Under the pieces are notes generated by a model that was given only the letters and a program-made list of their open reading frames with translations, searched no databases and had not been told where the DNA came from. This document shows positions 17,931 through 26,901 of a stretch of 64,000 bases of DNA, one piece after another. Made by a program: the position numbers and the translations under genes. The DNA comes from Kyrpidia spormannii (GTDB lineage: Bacteria; Bacillota; Bacilli; Kyrpidiales; Kyrpidiaceae), in the NCBI RefSeq assembly GCF_002804065.1, contig NZ_CP024955.1, positions 1,984,001-2,048,000 on the forward strand, given 5' to 3'. Numbering within the stretch: position 1 is the first letter of the stretch; the number at the start of each line of letters is the position of its first letter.

Positions 17931-18770
17931 TCAGACCGGCGGCAGAGGCGGCAGTGTCGTCGGCGTCGGCGTCGGGGTCGGGGTCGGGGTCGGCCCAACC
18001 GGAGGAGCCGGATCCAGGACCAGTTGGCGTTGCAACACTTGAATGGTCAGTAACACCATCATCTGCTCCCGAAAGGTGCGGAAACTCCGCTCTCCGATGG
18101 GCGGGTCCCCTGCCTGGGAGTCGCGCTCCCCGAGGGGCGTAGAGCTGCCTTCCCCGTAGAGGCGAGGGACATCCGCCTGGAGCACGGCGGCGCTCACCAA
18201 TTCACAAAAAGGCTTGCTGTCATAGTCAACGATGGTAATGGAGTCCGTTTCCCGAAGCGGCCGGCCAAACCGCCCCACCATTTGGAACTCCTCGTAAATT
18301 TCCGGAGCCGGCTCAATGGGCGGCGCCAGGAAAGTCACCGCGGTGACACTCTCAAATGGAACATCCACGATGGTGTGGCGCACATCTCCGCTCACGGCTC
18401 TCCGGGTCACCCGAGAAGCCGTGCCGTACTGGATATCCTCCCGAACCCGCCCGCGGACAAACAGCCGATTGGTGGGCATCAGCAGGTCGCATTGATCTAG
18501 GAAGACCGTTTTATCGATGCGAAGGATGTCGGTGGCCGGATCCGGCAGGCGAATCGAGGCGTCCAGGTCGATCTGCATAGTGAGTTGCGCCAACAACACC
18601 GGGGTCTTGATCGTCACAGGACCCACGGTGGGCACAGGGGTCACCAGCGTGCTCGGCGCTTCGGGAGGTGTTCTGGCTTCCAACACCTCCGCCTCACGGC
18701 ACTCCGAACGAATCCCGAGCACATCGACGTCGGCAGTCCGGGAGCCGAGACGGCTGCGTGTTCTACTCAT
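17931..18770 (-). CDS. Probable spore coat/exosporium type protein with Pro-Thr tail
   Basis: 279 residues with no signal peptide or membrane helix. The middle part (LTMQIDLDASIRLPDPATDILRI, LMPTNRLFVRGRVREDIQY) recalls DUF3794-type domains of spore coat and exosporium proteins of Firmicutes, with VDVPFESVTAVTFL following. The C-terminus is a low-complexity tail of alternating Pro and Thr (about residues 261-273). ATG at 18768-18770 with GGGGAGGAAATGAGGA upstream. The sequence CATACCATT about 50 bases upstream resembles a sigma-E/K -10. Family assignment is tentative. Confidence 0.6.
   Translation of the reverse strand: MSRTRSRLGSRTADVDVLGIRSECREAEVLEARTPPEAPSTLVTPVPTVGPVTIKTPVLLAQLTMQIDLDASIRLPDPATDILRIDKTVFLDQCDLLMPTNRLFVRGRVREDIQYGTASRVTRRAVSGDVRHTIVDVPFESVTAVTFLAPPIEPAPEIYEEFQMVGRFGRPLRETDSITIVDYDSKPFCELVSAAVLQADVPRLYGEGSSTPLGERDSQAGDPPIGERSFRTFREQMMVLLTIQVLQRQLVLDPAPPVGPTPTPTPTPTPTTLPPLPPV
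17956..17998 (-). repeat. Hexanucleotide-type repeat encoding a Pro-Thr tail
   Basis: On the plus strand GGCGTC/GGGGTC units recur, which on the minus strand give tandem ACC-CC codons for PTPTPTPT. Such in-frame 6-base repeats can gain or lose units by slippage, changing tail length without a frameshift. Confidence 0.7.
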
Positions 18771-18955
18771 TCCTCATTTCCTCCCCTTTCTTTGAGAATC
18801 GGGATTCACCACAATGGTATGGCCGAGGTTCTTAAAACGAATCGGCCCCTGTCCAAGGCCGTCGCCCTGTTTTCTCCCCTTCCGCACACGTCCACACGGC
18901 GGGCTGCCCGTCTCTCATACACTGGCAACACCTCATCCCTTGGAGGTGGTGCCCC

Positions 18956-19999
18956 GTGCACATCTGTGTGATTGGCGCGGGCCATATCGGGCAGCACGTT
19001 CTCACTCACCTTAGGCGCGTTCAACCCGCCGACGTTCTCACGGCGGTGGACATCGATCCCGATAAAGTAACCGCCCTGCGAGAGCAGGGCATTTCTGCAG
19101 ACGGCATTTGTCGGGATCCCGACCAGGTCGACGTGTGGATTGTCTGCGTCTCCACCGGGCCCGGGCTGTCCTGGCTCTTTCAAGCCCTGGACGGTATCCG
19201 CCCGAAACCCGGGGCTCTGGTGAGCATCGAATCTACCCTTCCGGTGGGAACAACGGCGAAGGCGGCGGAGAGGTTTCGCGCCCGGGGATACACCCCCGGC
19301 AAGGATTTTTATCTCACCCATGTCCCTCACCGGGTGTTATTTGGGGTAGACGAAGACCCGACCGGCACCACCCGGGTGATCGCAGGAGTCACGGAGACCT
19401 GCCTTCAGGCGGGGATCCAATTTTATACCGCTTGCCAAATTCCCCTTTTTCCCGTCAGCCGCCCGGAGATCGCCGAACTGGCCAAACTCGTCGAAAACTC
19501 CGCCCGGTACATGGAGATCGCCTTTGCCGAAGCCTTGAAGATGGGCTGTGACGCCGGGGGTCTCGATTTTGACGAATTACGCCTGGCTGTGGGCACCAAA
19601 GACAACGTCCGACTGGCGGATGTCGACTATGGCATCGGCGGGGAGTGTCTGCCCAAGGACCTTGGCTTTCTGCAGCAATGGCTCAACGCCCCTCTCCTTG
19701 AAGCTGCCGCCAACACGGATCAGGCGTACCGGCGCCACTTGTTGGAAATCGCCCGGGGCAGGCGGGCGGCCCTTTTGGCGGGGCTCACGTATAAGCCCGG
19801 GGTCCCGGTGGTGGAGGGAAGCCGGGCGGTGGAATTGGGCCGACAGCTGCAGCAACAGGGCGTGGAAGTGTTCGCTCAGGATCCCCTTCTCACCGAGGAT
19901 CAGCTCAAGAAGCTCGGCTTTCTGCCCTATCGGGACGGCGTGGACGTGGACGTGGTGTATTGGCGGGGCAAATGGGAAGAGAGGAGGAGCACGCCATGA
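18956..19999 (+). CDS. Nucleotide-sugar (UDP-glucose/GDP-mannose type) dehydrogenase
   Basis: NAD-dependent oxidation of a nucleotide sugar to its uronic acid. The 347-residue product starts with the Rossmann motif CVIGAGHIGQHV. It has IESTLPVGTT, ELAKLVENSARYMEIAFAEAL and the catalytic Cys in GIGGECLPKD (Cys about 231), followed by the third domain LLAGLTYKPGVP. It is shorter than typical Ugd/WecC (about 430), mostly in the N- and C-terminal domains. GTG start behind GGAGGTGG. It overlaps the next gene by ATGA and begins a six-gene polysaccharide operon. Confidence 0.85.
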   Translation: MHICVIGAGHIGQHVLTHLRRVQPADVLTAVDIDPDKVTALREQGISADGICRDPDQVDVWIVCVSTGPGLSWLFQALDGIRPKPGALVSIESTLPVGTTAKAAERFRARGYTPGKDFYLTHVPHRVLFGVDEDPTGTTRVIAGVTETCLQAGIQFYTACQIPLFPVSRPEIAELAKLVENSARYMEIAFAEALKMGCDAGGLDFDELRLAVGTKDNVRLADVDYGIGGECLPKDLGFLQQWLNAPLLEAAANTDQAYRRHLLEIARGRRAALLAGLTYKPGVPVVEGSRAVELGRQLQQQGVEVFAQDPLLTEDQLKKLGFLPYRDGVDVDVVYWRGKWEERRSTP

Positions 20000-20985
20000 A
20001 CTGGAATGGAGTTCCTGTCCTCGTCACCGGAGCCGCAGGATTTATCGGAAGTCACGTGACGGAGCTTTTGGTCCGGCGCGGAGCCCGGGTGCGGCCCTTT
20101 GTCCGGTATAACTCCACCCGCAATCTCGGGTGGCTCGCCCACCTCGACCCGGCCATCCAGCAGGAATTGGATGTGGTGGCCGGCGATCTGGGCGATGCCG
20201 AGGCCGTTCTTCAAGCTGCCCGGGGGGTGGAAATGATTTTTCACCTCGGGGCAATGATTTCGATTCCCTACTCCTACGCCCACCCCCGGGAAGTGGTGGA
20301 GACCAACGTGATCGGCACCCTGAACATTCTCACCGCCGCCCGGGACCTAGGCGTCAAGCGGGTCATCCACACGTCCACCAGTGAGGTGTACGGAACCGCA
20401 CGGTTTGTGCCCATCGATGAAAATCATCCCCTTCAGGGCCAATCGCCATATTCGGCGAGCAAAATCGGAGCCGACAAATTGGCCGAGAGCTTTTTTTGCT
20501 CTTATGAGCTTCCGGTGGTCACCGTGCGGCCCTTTAACGCCTACGGGCCTCGCCAATCCCTGCGGGGTGTCATTCCCACCATTCTCGTGCAGGCCCTGAC
20601 CCGGGACCGGATTCAACTGGGCGATTTGTCGACAAAAAGGGATTTTACCTATGTTGAGGACACCGCCGCCGGCTTCGTCCGGGCCGCGGAAGTGGATGAG
20701 GCCGTAGGAGAAGTCTTTAACATCGGGAGCGGCCGGGAAATCACCATCGGCGATCTCGTTGAGGAAGTCTTTTCGATCACCGGGCGAAGGCTGCCTTTGG
20801 AACAGGAGGCCAAGCGGCTGCGGCCCACTCGGAGCGAAGTGCGCCGACTGTGGGCGGACTTCTCGAAAGCCGCGAGAATCCTGGGTTGGCGCCCCCAGGT
20901 CGACCTTCGGGAAGGGCTGGAACGAACGTTAGAATGGGTCAACGACCACCTGGACCGGTTTCCCGCCGACAACTATGTCGTGTGA
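19996..20985 (+). CDS. NAD-dependent 4,6-dehydratase, LegB-like (SDR family)
   Basis: 329-residue extended SDR enzyme acting on a nucleotide sugar. The cofactor motif is VTGAAGFIGSH. The sequence HTSTSEVYGTARFVPIDENHP with the catalytic YSASKIGADK, then VTVRPFNAYGPRQS, closely follows LegB-type GlcNAc 4,6-dehydratases as I remember them. ATG at 19996 behind GAGGAGGAGC, overlapping the previous stop. Other legionaminic acid genes are not nearby, so the product may be a different 6-deoxy sugar. Confidence 0.82.
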   Translation: MNWNGVPVLVTGAAGFIGSHVTELLVRRGARVRPFVRYNSTRNLGWLAHLDPAIQQELDVVAGDLGDAEAVLQAARGVEMIFHLGAMISIPYSYAHPREVVETNVIGTLNILTAARDLGVKRVIHTSTSEVYGTARFVPIDENHPLQGQSPYSASKIGADKLAESFFCSYELPVVTVRPFNAYGPRQSLRGVIPTILVQALTRDRIQLGDLSTKRDFTYVEDTAAGFVRAAEVDEAVGEVFNIGSGREITIGDLVEEVFSITGRRLPLEQEAKRLRPTRSEVRRLWADFSKAARILGWRPQVDLREGLERTLEWVNDHLDRFPADNYVV

Positions 20986-20997
20986 GGGGGGAGTCCT

Positions 20998-21720
20998 GTG
21001 AAAGCGGTCATTATGGCGGGGGGGCGGGGTCAGCGGCTGCGCCCGCTCACCGACGTCATTCCCAAGCCCCTCCTCCCCTTGGACGGAGTTCCCATGGTGG
21101 AAATCCTGATCCGGCAACTTAAGTCCCAGGGTTTTGACGACCTGGTGTTGACCGTCGGCTATCGGGCTGATCTTCTTCGCACCTACCTGGGCGGCGGCGA
21201 AGCCTTAGGCGCCCGCATCACCTATATCGAAGAAACGGAACCCCGGGGTACAGCCGGAAGTCTCAGCCAGTTGTCTGCCGATCAGCCGCTGCTCGTCGTC
21301 AACGGCGACATCCTGACCACGGCGGGATTTTGTGACATCGTCGCCAAACACGAGGAATACGGTGCTGCGTTGACCCTGGTTTCCTACCCATCGGAGATTC
21401 CCGTGGATTTTGGCGTCCTCCACACCGAGGGAGAGCGCGTGCTCCGGGTGGAGGAAAAGCCGCGTCTTCCGGCTCTGGTCAGCACCGGGATCTACGTACT
21501 CTCCCCGGACGCCTTGGCCATGGTTCCGGATGGGCGTTACGATATGACCGACCTTATCGAGCGGCTGATCGCCGAAGGCCGCCGGGTATGCCACTACCCG
21601 CTATCCGGCGTATGGATCGATGTCGGGCGAATGGAAGACTTCAGGCGGGCGCAAAAACTGTTCGCGGCCGACAAGGGCCGTTTTTTGCCGTCCCCATCCA
21701 AGGTGAAACGAAAGGAGTGA
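20998..21720 (+). CDS. Sugar-1-phosphate nucleotidyltransferase
   Basis: Makes an NDP-sugar from NTP and a sugar 1-phosphate (240 residues). The signature MAGGRGQRLRPLTDVIPKPLLPL is complete, followed by VNGDILTTAGF with the metal Asp, RVEEKPRLPALVSTGIYVL and WIDVGRMEDFRRAQ. The GTG start has GGGGGGAG four to eight bases upstream. It lies between the dehydratase and an epimerase gene. Whether the base is GDP, UDP, CDP or dTDP cannot be told. Confidence 0.88.
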   Translation: MKAVIMAGGRGQRLRPLTDVIPKPLLPLDGVPMVEILIRQLKSQGFDDLVLTVGYRADLLRTYLGGGEALGARITYIEETEPRGTAGSLSQLSADQPLLVVNGDILTTAGFCDIVAKHEEYGAALTLVSYPSEIPVDFGVLHTEGERVLRVEEKPRLPALVSTGIYVLSPDALAMVPDGRYDMTDLIERLIAEGRRVCHYPLSGVWIDVGRMEDFRRAQKLFAADKGRFLPSPSKVKRKE

Positions 21721-21726
21721 ACCGTC

Positions 21727-22641
21727 GTGAGCACCGTGTTGGTGACGGGAAGCCGGGGAACCCTCGGCAAACGCCTCGTCTCGGCCTTGCGGCAAACTGG
21801 TCACGATGTGTGGCAGTGCGACCTGCACCACACCGCTGAGCCTCAATATTTTCGCGCTGACGTGGGCAATTATCGCCAACTGGAGCGGGTGTTCGAGCAG
21901 GATTACGACTTCGTTTACCACTTGGCTGCAGAATTCGGGCGAATCAATGGCGAGGAGTATTACGACACCCTGTGGCAGACCAATGTCGTGGGCACTCGGA
22001 ATATCTTGGAATTTCAGCGGAAAAAGGGATTTAAGCTCATCTTTGCCAGTTCCTCGGAGATCTACGGGCAAAGCCGGGAGCCAGTCCTTGATGAAGATCT
22101 GCCGACTCGCCAGCCGGTCATTCCCCATAACGACTACGCCATGACCAAATGGGTGAATGAAGTGCAGATCATGAATTTTGAACAGCGTTACGAGGTGCCC
22201 GTCATGCGGTTGCGCCTGTTCAACGCCTACGGCCCAGGAGAATTTTATCACCCCTACCGCAGTGTGGTGTGCCTGTTCCTGTACCGGGCCCTCCACCGGC
22301 TCCCGTATACCGTGTATAAAGGCTACCACCGGGTCTTCATGTATGTGGACGACCTGATCGCGACGTTGGTCCGGTGCATCGATCGATTCCGCCCCGGAGA
22401 GGTGTACAACATCGGCGGACGGGAATACCGAAGCGTGCATGAATTGAGCGACAAAATTCTCGCCCTCACCGGGGCGTCGGAAGATCTTGTGACCTATCTC
22501 CCCGAAGATGCGCACAACACGGTCAACAAGCGCCCGAACATCGCCAGGGCCGAGCGGGATCTCGGCCACGATCCGAAGATCACCCTGGACGAAGGCCTCC
22601 CTTTGACTTTGGAGTGGATGCGGCAGGTGTATCACGTGTGA
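21727..22641 (+). CDS. NAD-dependent epimerase/dehydratase (SDR family)
   Basis: 304-residue extended SDR with VTGSRGTLGKRL, VYHLAAEFGRINGEEYY, ASSSEIYGQSREPV, the catalytic Tyr/Lys in DYAMTKWVNE and RLRLFNAYGPGEFYHPYR. It resembles the WcaG/GalE group of nucleotide-sugar epimerases. The GTG start follows AAAGGAGTGAACCGTC, six bases after the nucleotidyltransferase stop. It shares GTGA with the next glycosyltransferase. Confidence 0.85.
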   Translation: MSTVLVTGSRGTLGKRLVSALRQTGHDVWQCDLHHTAEPQYFRADVGNYRQLERVFEQDYDFVYHLAAEFGRINGEEYYDTLWQTNVVGTRNILEFQRKKGFKLIFASSSEIYGQSREPVLDEDLPTRQPVIPHNDYAMTKWVNEVQIMNFEQRYEVPVMRLRLFNAYGPGEFYHPYRSVVCLFLYRALHRLPYTVYKGYHRVFMYVDDLIATLVRCIDRFRPGEVYNIGGREYRSVHELSDKILALTGASEDLVTYLPEDAHNTVNKRPNIARAERDLGHDPKITLDEGLPLTLEWMRQVYHV

Positions 22642-23381
22642 GTGCGGTGGGAGCCGGAACGGGGAGTCCGCTCATCAGCGTGGTGGTGCCGGTGTACAAC
22701 CACGAGCGCTATATCTTTGAGTGCGTGGACAGCGCTCTGATGCAAGAGGGGGCTCCCCCCTTTGAAGTCGTGGTGGTGGACGACGGCTCCACCGACCGGA
22801 CGCCGCGCATTCTGCAAACCTTTGGGCCCCGTATCCAGGTGATTCGCCAGCCCAGATCCGGCGCCGCCACCGCGCTGAATCGGGGGTTCGCCGCCGCCCG
22901 GGCGCCCTACGTATGCTGGTTATCCTCAGACGACCGGTTTGAGCCGGGAAAACTCGCCGCTCAGTGGCAATACGTCACCCGTCGCCCCTGTACGGCCCTG
23001 TGCTATACGTCGTTTCATGTGATCGACGGCCACGGCGTCCGCCAGTATACGGTGGACTCACCCTGGGATTCGGACCGAAACCGCCTCTACGCCACCTTAT
23101 TGGAAGGTTGTTTTATTAACGGCTCCACCACGATCGTGCGGAAAGATGCCTTTTTCCAAGTCGGGGGATTCGATCCGGCACTGGTTCAAGGCCACGATTA
23201 CGACCTGTGGCTGCGGCTGTTTGAGCGATACGAGGTGGGATGTATCCCGGAACCGCTCTTGTCCTACCGGTGGCACGGGTCGAACATGAGCGCCAACCCC
23301 GCCGCCGACCGCTACTACAGTAATCTCGTGCGACAACGGGCTGCCCGTCGAAGACAACAGTTTGGAGGTGGTACGTCGTGA
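22638..23381 (+). CDS. Family 2 glycosyltransferase
   Basis: 247-residue GT-A enzyme: ISVVVPVYNHERYIFECVDS, FEVVVVDDGSTDRTPRIL, WLSSDDRFEPGK, GGFDPALVQGHDYDLWLRL and a basic C-terminus. The GTG at 22638 overlaps the upstream stop as GTGA. It probably adds a sugar to the polymer built by this operon. Confidence 0.85.
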   Translation: MSAVGAGTGSPLISVVVPVYNHERYIFECVDSALMQEGAPPFEVVVVDDGSTDRTPRILQTFGPRIQVIRQPRSGAATALNRGFAAARAPYVCWLSSDDRFEPGKLAAQWQYVTRRPCTALCYTSFHVIDGHGVRQYTVDSPWDSDRNRLYATLLEGCFINGSTTIVRKDAFFQVGGFDPALVQGHDYDLWLRLFERYEVGCIPEPLLSYRWHGSNMSANPAADRYYSNLVRQRAARRRQQFGGGTS

Positions 23382-24373
23382 ATATCGTCATCCCGGTGAT
23401 GAGCCTTCACCGGGGCGGGGGATGCCGGGTGATCGCCGAAATGGCCAATGGCTTGCAGGCCTATGGCCACCGGGTGTCCATCGTACTGTTGGAGAATGCA
23501 GAGCTGGCTTACGACGTCCGGGTGCCGATCATCCGCGTGCCGGCCCTGATCCCGGAAGTCCTGCCGGAAGCGGACGTTTACATTCCAAATTTTTACCCGA
23601 CCGTCATGCCCGCTTATCAAGCGGGAAAAGCTCGGGTCGTGCGCCTGTCCAACGGCTACGAACCCCTGTGGGTTCCGGATAAAGGAGCCGCCCTGGAAAC
23701 GTACCGGCTCCCCGTTCCCGTCCTGGCCATCTCCCGGGTGCTCCAGCAGCAAATCCGCCAGGCGGTAGGTCGCTCCAGTTATCTCGTCCAGCCCGGGGTC
23801 GACCCATCGGTATTTCGGCCCTACCCCGAGATTCCCCGGCGCAGGCACCGGGTCTTTTTCATCTATCGGGCCGAGAGTTACGGCTATTTCTATAAAGGAT
23901 CGGCAGATTTCTTTCAAGCGATGGATATCGTGCGCCGGGTGATCCCGGACGTGGAGATCGTGATGGTATCCACGGACGGGGTCGAGATTCAGACCGATTT
24001 ACCCTTCACCCTGGCCCGGGCGGACACCGACCGGGATATGGCCGAGCTCTACACAGGGAGCGACCTGTTCGTCTCGGCGTCCTGGTTTGAGGCTTTGTGC
24101 CTGCCCGCCCTTGAGGCCATGGCCTGCGGGACCCCCGTCGTCACCACCGATTCCGGAGGGGTGAGGGATTTTGCCGTGCCGGGCGAGAACTGCCTCATGG
24201 TCCCGCCCCGGTCCCCGGAACTTTTGGCCCGGGCGATCCTACGGGTACTCACTAACAATTTTCTCCGGGAGCGGTTGCGCCGGGCGGGGCTTCGCACTGC
24301 CGCCCAGTGGACTTGGCAGCGTTTTTATCGCCAAGTGGACGCCGCCCTCACCACCGCTTTGACCGCCTCTTGA
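23378..24373 (+). CDS. Family 4-type (GT-B) glycosyltransferase
   Basis: 331-residue GT-B enzyme. The N-terminal half has MSLHRGGGCRVIAEMANGL. The C-terminal half has VQPGVDPSVFRP and the donor-site motif SWFEALCLPALEAMACGTPVVTTDSGG. GTG start behind TTGGAGGTGG, overlapping the previous stop. It closes the six-gene operon. Its 3' end overlaps the convergent minus-strand glycosyltransferase by 49 bases. Confidence 0.86.
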   Translation: MNIVIPVMSLHRGGGCRVIAEMANGLQAYGHRVSIVLLENAELAYDVRVPIIRVPALIPEVLPEADVYIPNFYPTVMPAYQAGKARVVRLSNGYEPLWVPDKGAALETYRLPVPVLAISRVLQQQIRQAVGRSSYLVQPGVDPSVFRPYPEIPRRRHRVFFIYRAESYGYFYKGSADFFQAMDIVRRVIPDVEIVMVSTDGVEIQTDLPFTLARADTDRDMAELYTGSDLFVSASWFEALCLPALEAMACGTPVVTTDSGGVRDFAVPGENCLMVPPRSPELLARAILRVLTNNFLRERLRRAGLRTAAQWTWQRFYRQVDAALTTALTAS

Positions 24374-25323
24374 TACAGTCGGGTCCAGTGGGCCTCTCGG
24401 GCGGTCTCCAACCCTCCGGCGATCAAGTGGGTTCGCAGTGTGAGGTCTGTGAGGGCAAGTTGGATCATCCGGGCCAGCCTCTCAACATCACCAGGTGGGG
24501 CGAGCACGGCGTTGTACCCGGACACGGCGATTTCGTTCATACCGTCTCCATACACGCCGGCCACCGGGGTGCCGCAGGCCATCGCTTCCAGGACGGAAAT
24601 CGGGGCCCTTTCGCCACCCGCCGGATGAATGAACAGGTCCACGGAGTTGTACAGGAGGGCCAGCTGGTGATCGGGCAGCCGGCCGTGCAAGACCCAGCCT
24701 TCTCCGGGGGGCCGGACGCCCCCCCGGCAGAGAGCGTGACACTCCACCCCGGGCAGTGCCGATCTCACCCGATCCAGGGCGGCATACGCGACGCCGAGGC
24801 CCCGGGGCGGCAAGCCCGGGCCTTCGGGAGCGACAAGAAGCAACACCTTCTGGCCGACACCCGCGGGGCGGCGTTCCGGCCGCACTCGAAACACCGAAGG
24901 ATCGACCCCCGGATGCAACACCGTTGCGACCTTCCCGAATCGGGACCGTACAAGAGCTCCGATTGATTCCGAGGTCACCCACACCGCCGCCTCCCGGATA
25001 CTTCGTTCCGCAGCCGCAGTGTCAGGTACGTAGAAAGGGTCAAACCGCCCGAGAAAGCGAATCACCCGACCTCCGGCACAACGGGCGGCGACATCGAAGG
25101 ATTCAGTGTCCGCGGCCACCGCCACCTCCGACCCCTGAAGGTTATTCGGTCCGTCCGGAGCGATCCGGACCAGTGGACACTGCACCGGCCAGTCCACCGC
25201 CGCCGACTCCGGCACCGCCAGAGTCACCCGATGACCGGCGCTTTGAAGTCCATGTGCCAGCTCGATCACCGTACGGGCATGGCCGCCATATCCAAGATCC
25301 TTCGCCACCACCGTAACCCGCAT
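24325..25323 (-). CDS. GT-B glycosyltransferase
   Basis: 332-residue enzyme beginning MRVTVVAKDLGYGGHARTV, with VLHPGVDPSVFRV and the donor motif ERAPISVLEAMACGTPVAGV. It is related to the plus-strand neighbour (both have HPGVDPSVF / QPGVDPSVF). The ATG at 25321-25323 lies behind GGGGGGGTGAAC; an upstream in-frame extension has no such signal. Tail-to-tail overlap of 49 bases with the neighbour. Confidence 0.85.
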   Translation of the reverse strand: MRVTVVAKDLGYGGHARTVIELAHGLQSAGHRVTLAVPESAAVDWPVQCPLVRIAPDGPNNLQGSEVAVAADTESFDVAARCAGGRVIRFLGRFDPFYVPDTAAAERSIREAAVWVTSESIGALVRSRFGKVATVLHPGVDPSVFRVRPERRPAGVGQKVLLLVAPEGPGLPPRGLGVAYAALDRVRSALPGVECHALCRGGVRPPGEGWVLHGRLPDHQLALLYNSVDLFIHPAGGERAPISVLEAMACGTPVAGVYGDGMNEIAVSGYNAVLAPPGDVERLARMIQLALTDLTLRTHLIAGGLETAREAHWTRLYQEAVKAVVRAASTWR

Positions 25324-25340
25324 GTTCACCCCCCCCGTCG

Positions 25341-26090
25341 CTACCCTGGCATCGGACTGACCACCCGAATCCATAACGCTGCCCGCCCCGTCACCCGAAC
25401 CCAAGCTGTCGGCGATCCTCCGGCATGCCGCCCAGGAAGTGAATATATCAGGACGTGCGCCTTCCAGTCGGAGGTGGTGACGTGCCTGGGCTCATCGAAC
25501 TCAAGAAGCCCCTCGGGATCACCCCACTCACCCGAAGAAGCCTGCCCCACCTTCGGCAGATCGGCCATGAGAGGTGCACGTGTCTGAGGTCCCGGGAACA
25601 CCTCTTCCCCCAGGATCAGCGTAAAGGGGATCTCCCGGCGTTCGTAGTGGAGGGGTGTGGATTCAAGTGAGAATTCCCCCGGGGCGGGGCCCACCGCCGT
25701 CACTCGAAGGGTCCCTTCCACACGCACTCCGCTGCCGAAACGAGGTATGGCCCTTTGGACCTCGACCTCCGCCTCCCACTGTGCCCTTTCACCGATCTCC
25801 CCCATGACACCGGGCACCGGGGCCAGCCAGTCGACTTGCCAGACCTGTTCCAACATGTCGGCCGCCATCCACCGCGTGGTACCCTCCTCCCACCGATACA
25901 GAACCACAGGCCTCACCCGGTCCATGAGGCCGTCCTTTCCCGCATCGGCAGCCTCTCCTTCCCCCACTTCCACCACCTGGGGGTCCCTAGGGGCCCGACG
26001 AAACCCATCGTCGCCCGCGGCCCCCCCGTCGCCGCGGATCTGCACAAATCGCTGCAGCCAGGGACCTGCGGCCTTTTTCCGGCGTTTCAC
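25341..26090 (-). CDS. Hypothetical protein of the glycan locus
   Basis: 249 residues, not recognised. A basic start (KRRKKAAGPWLQRF) is followed by VRPVVLYRWEEGTTRWMAADMLEQVWQVDW and WEAEVEVQRAIPRFGSGVRVEGTLRV. It ends with VLIYSLPGRHAGGSPTAWVRVTGRAALWIRVV. Many short beta-strand-like segments and no signal peptide suggest a surface or coat beta-sandwich. The GTG at 26088-26090 has AGGGGGGACCAGG upstream; a GTG at 26148-26150 would add 20 residues. It sits 17 bases upstream of the glycosyltransferase gene on the same strand. Confidence 0.55.
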   Translation of the reverse strand: MKRRKKAAGPWLQRFVQIRGDGGAAGDDGFRRAPRDPQVVEVGEGEAADAGKDGLMDRVRPVVLYRWEEGTTRWMAADMLEQVWQVDWLAPVPGVMGEIGERAQWEAEVEVQRAIPRFGSGVRVEGTLRVTAVGPAPGEFSLESTPLHYERREIPFTLILGEEVFPGPQTRAPLMADLPKVGQASSGEWGDPEGLLEFDEPRHVTTSDWKAHVLIYSLPGRHAGGSPTAWVRVTGRAALWIRVVSPMPG

Positions 26091-26275
26091 CCTGGTCCCC
26101 CCTGTCCGCCCGCCCCGGACTCCCCAAATCCTGCGCGCAAGATCAAACACCCCCGACGCTGCCTGCCAGCCGCCATTTTCCCACCGTCGGCCGTGTCACT
26201 TTTATCTGTACGCCAGATTCTAGGCGGCTGTGCAGGTTTTAACCGGAATCGAGCTTGGCCAGACTAGACCCAGAA

Positions 26276-26293
26276 CCTTTGTCTAAACAAAGG
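26276..26293. promoter_or_regulatory. Inverted repeat upstream of the ferritin-like gene
   Basis: CCTTTGT-CTAA-ACAAAGG, a perfect 7-bp inverted repeat with a 4-base spacer, ends 20 bases before the ATG of the ferritin-like gene. Its position and symmetry suit a dimeric regulator; it has no U-tract. The regulator is unknown. Confidence 0.45.
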
Positions 26294-26313
26294 AAACCGG
26301 GCGGTGACCGACC

Positions 26314-26901
26314 ATGCCTCTTGTTTGGTGGATCGGAGGGACACTCCTCGCCCTGCTTCTCATCGCGGTTCTCGCCATGGGCGTGTTTATACTATGGCGG
26401 TGGTGGCGGGGGTACATGTCGAGCTATAAATTCAAATTTCACGAACCGAACGTGCCCCTGAAGAAAAAGGAAATCAACCATAATTTCAAATTCATGATCG
26501 GCCTGGAGGTGGAGCAGGTGAAAATGTTCCACTACCAAGCCAGCAAACTGCATCGGGCCGGGAGCTCCGACTACCTGGTGGCGTTTCTCGACGCGGCCGC
26601 CCGTATCGAACACGTGCATGTGCGCCGTTTGAGATCTCTCTACCATCACCTTTACGGTCGTTCCGCCCCAAACCGCCTGGGCCACGTGGCCGGATGGGTG
26701 ACTATCGCCATGAGCATGGTTTTCCCCGAACGATGGATGGCCAAATGGGACGCCTGGACAGAACAACTGGCCATCGCCCATTATGAACGAGTGGTTCGCC
26801 AAACCACCGAACCGGCGGTGCGGAAAATGTTTCTGGAACACGCCGCAGACGAGCGCTCTCACCGGCAGTTGTTCAAAAAATGGGAGTTGAATGCCCGGTG
26901 A
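26314..26901 (+). CDS. Membrane-anchored ferritin-like di-iron protein
   Basis: 195 residues. One N-terminal membrane helix (about residues 6-27, followed by RWWRGY) is joined to a four-helix domain. Likely metal ligands are E67 (GLEVEQVKMFHYQ), E99xxH102 (RIEHVHVRRL), E158 (AHYERVV) and E180xxH183 (ADERSHRQLF). This is the E, ExxH, E, ExxH pattern of COQ7/ferritin-like di-iron proteins. Substrate or redox role is unknown. Its stop overlaps the next gene's GTG, so it is coupled to an FMN protein, suggesting a joint redox function. Confidence 0.72.
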   Translation: MPLVWWIGGTLLALLLIAVLAMGVFILWRWWRGYMSSYKFKFHEPNVPLKKKEINHNFKFMIGLEVEQVKMFHYQASKLHRAGSSDYLVAFLDAAARIEHVHVRRLRSLYHHLYGRSAPNRLGHVAGWVTIAMSMVFPERWMAKWDAWTEQLAIAHYERVVRQTTEPAVRKMFLEHAADERSHRQLFKKWELNAR

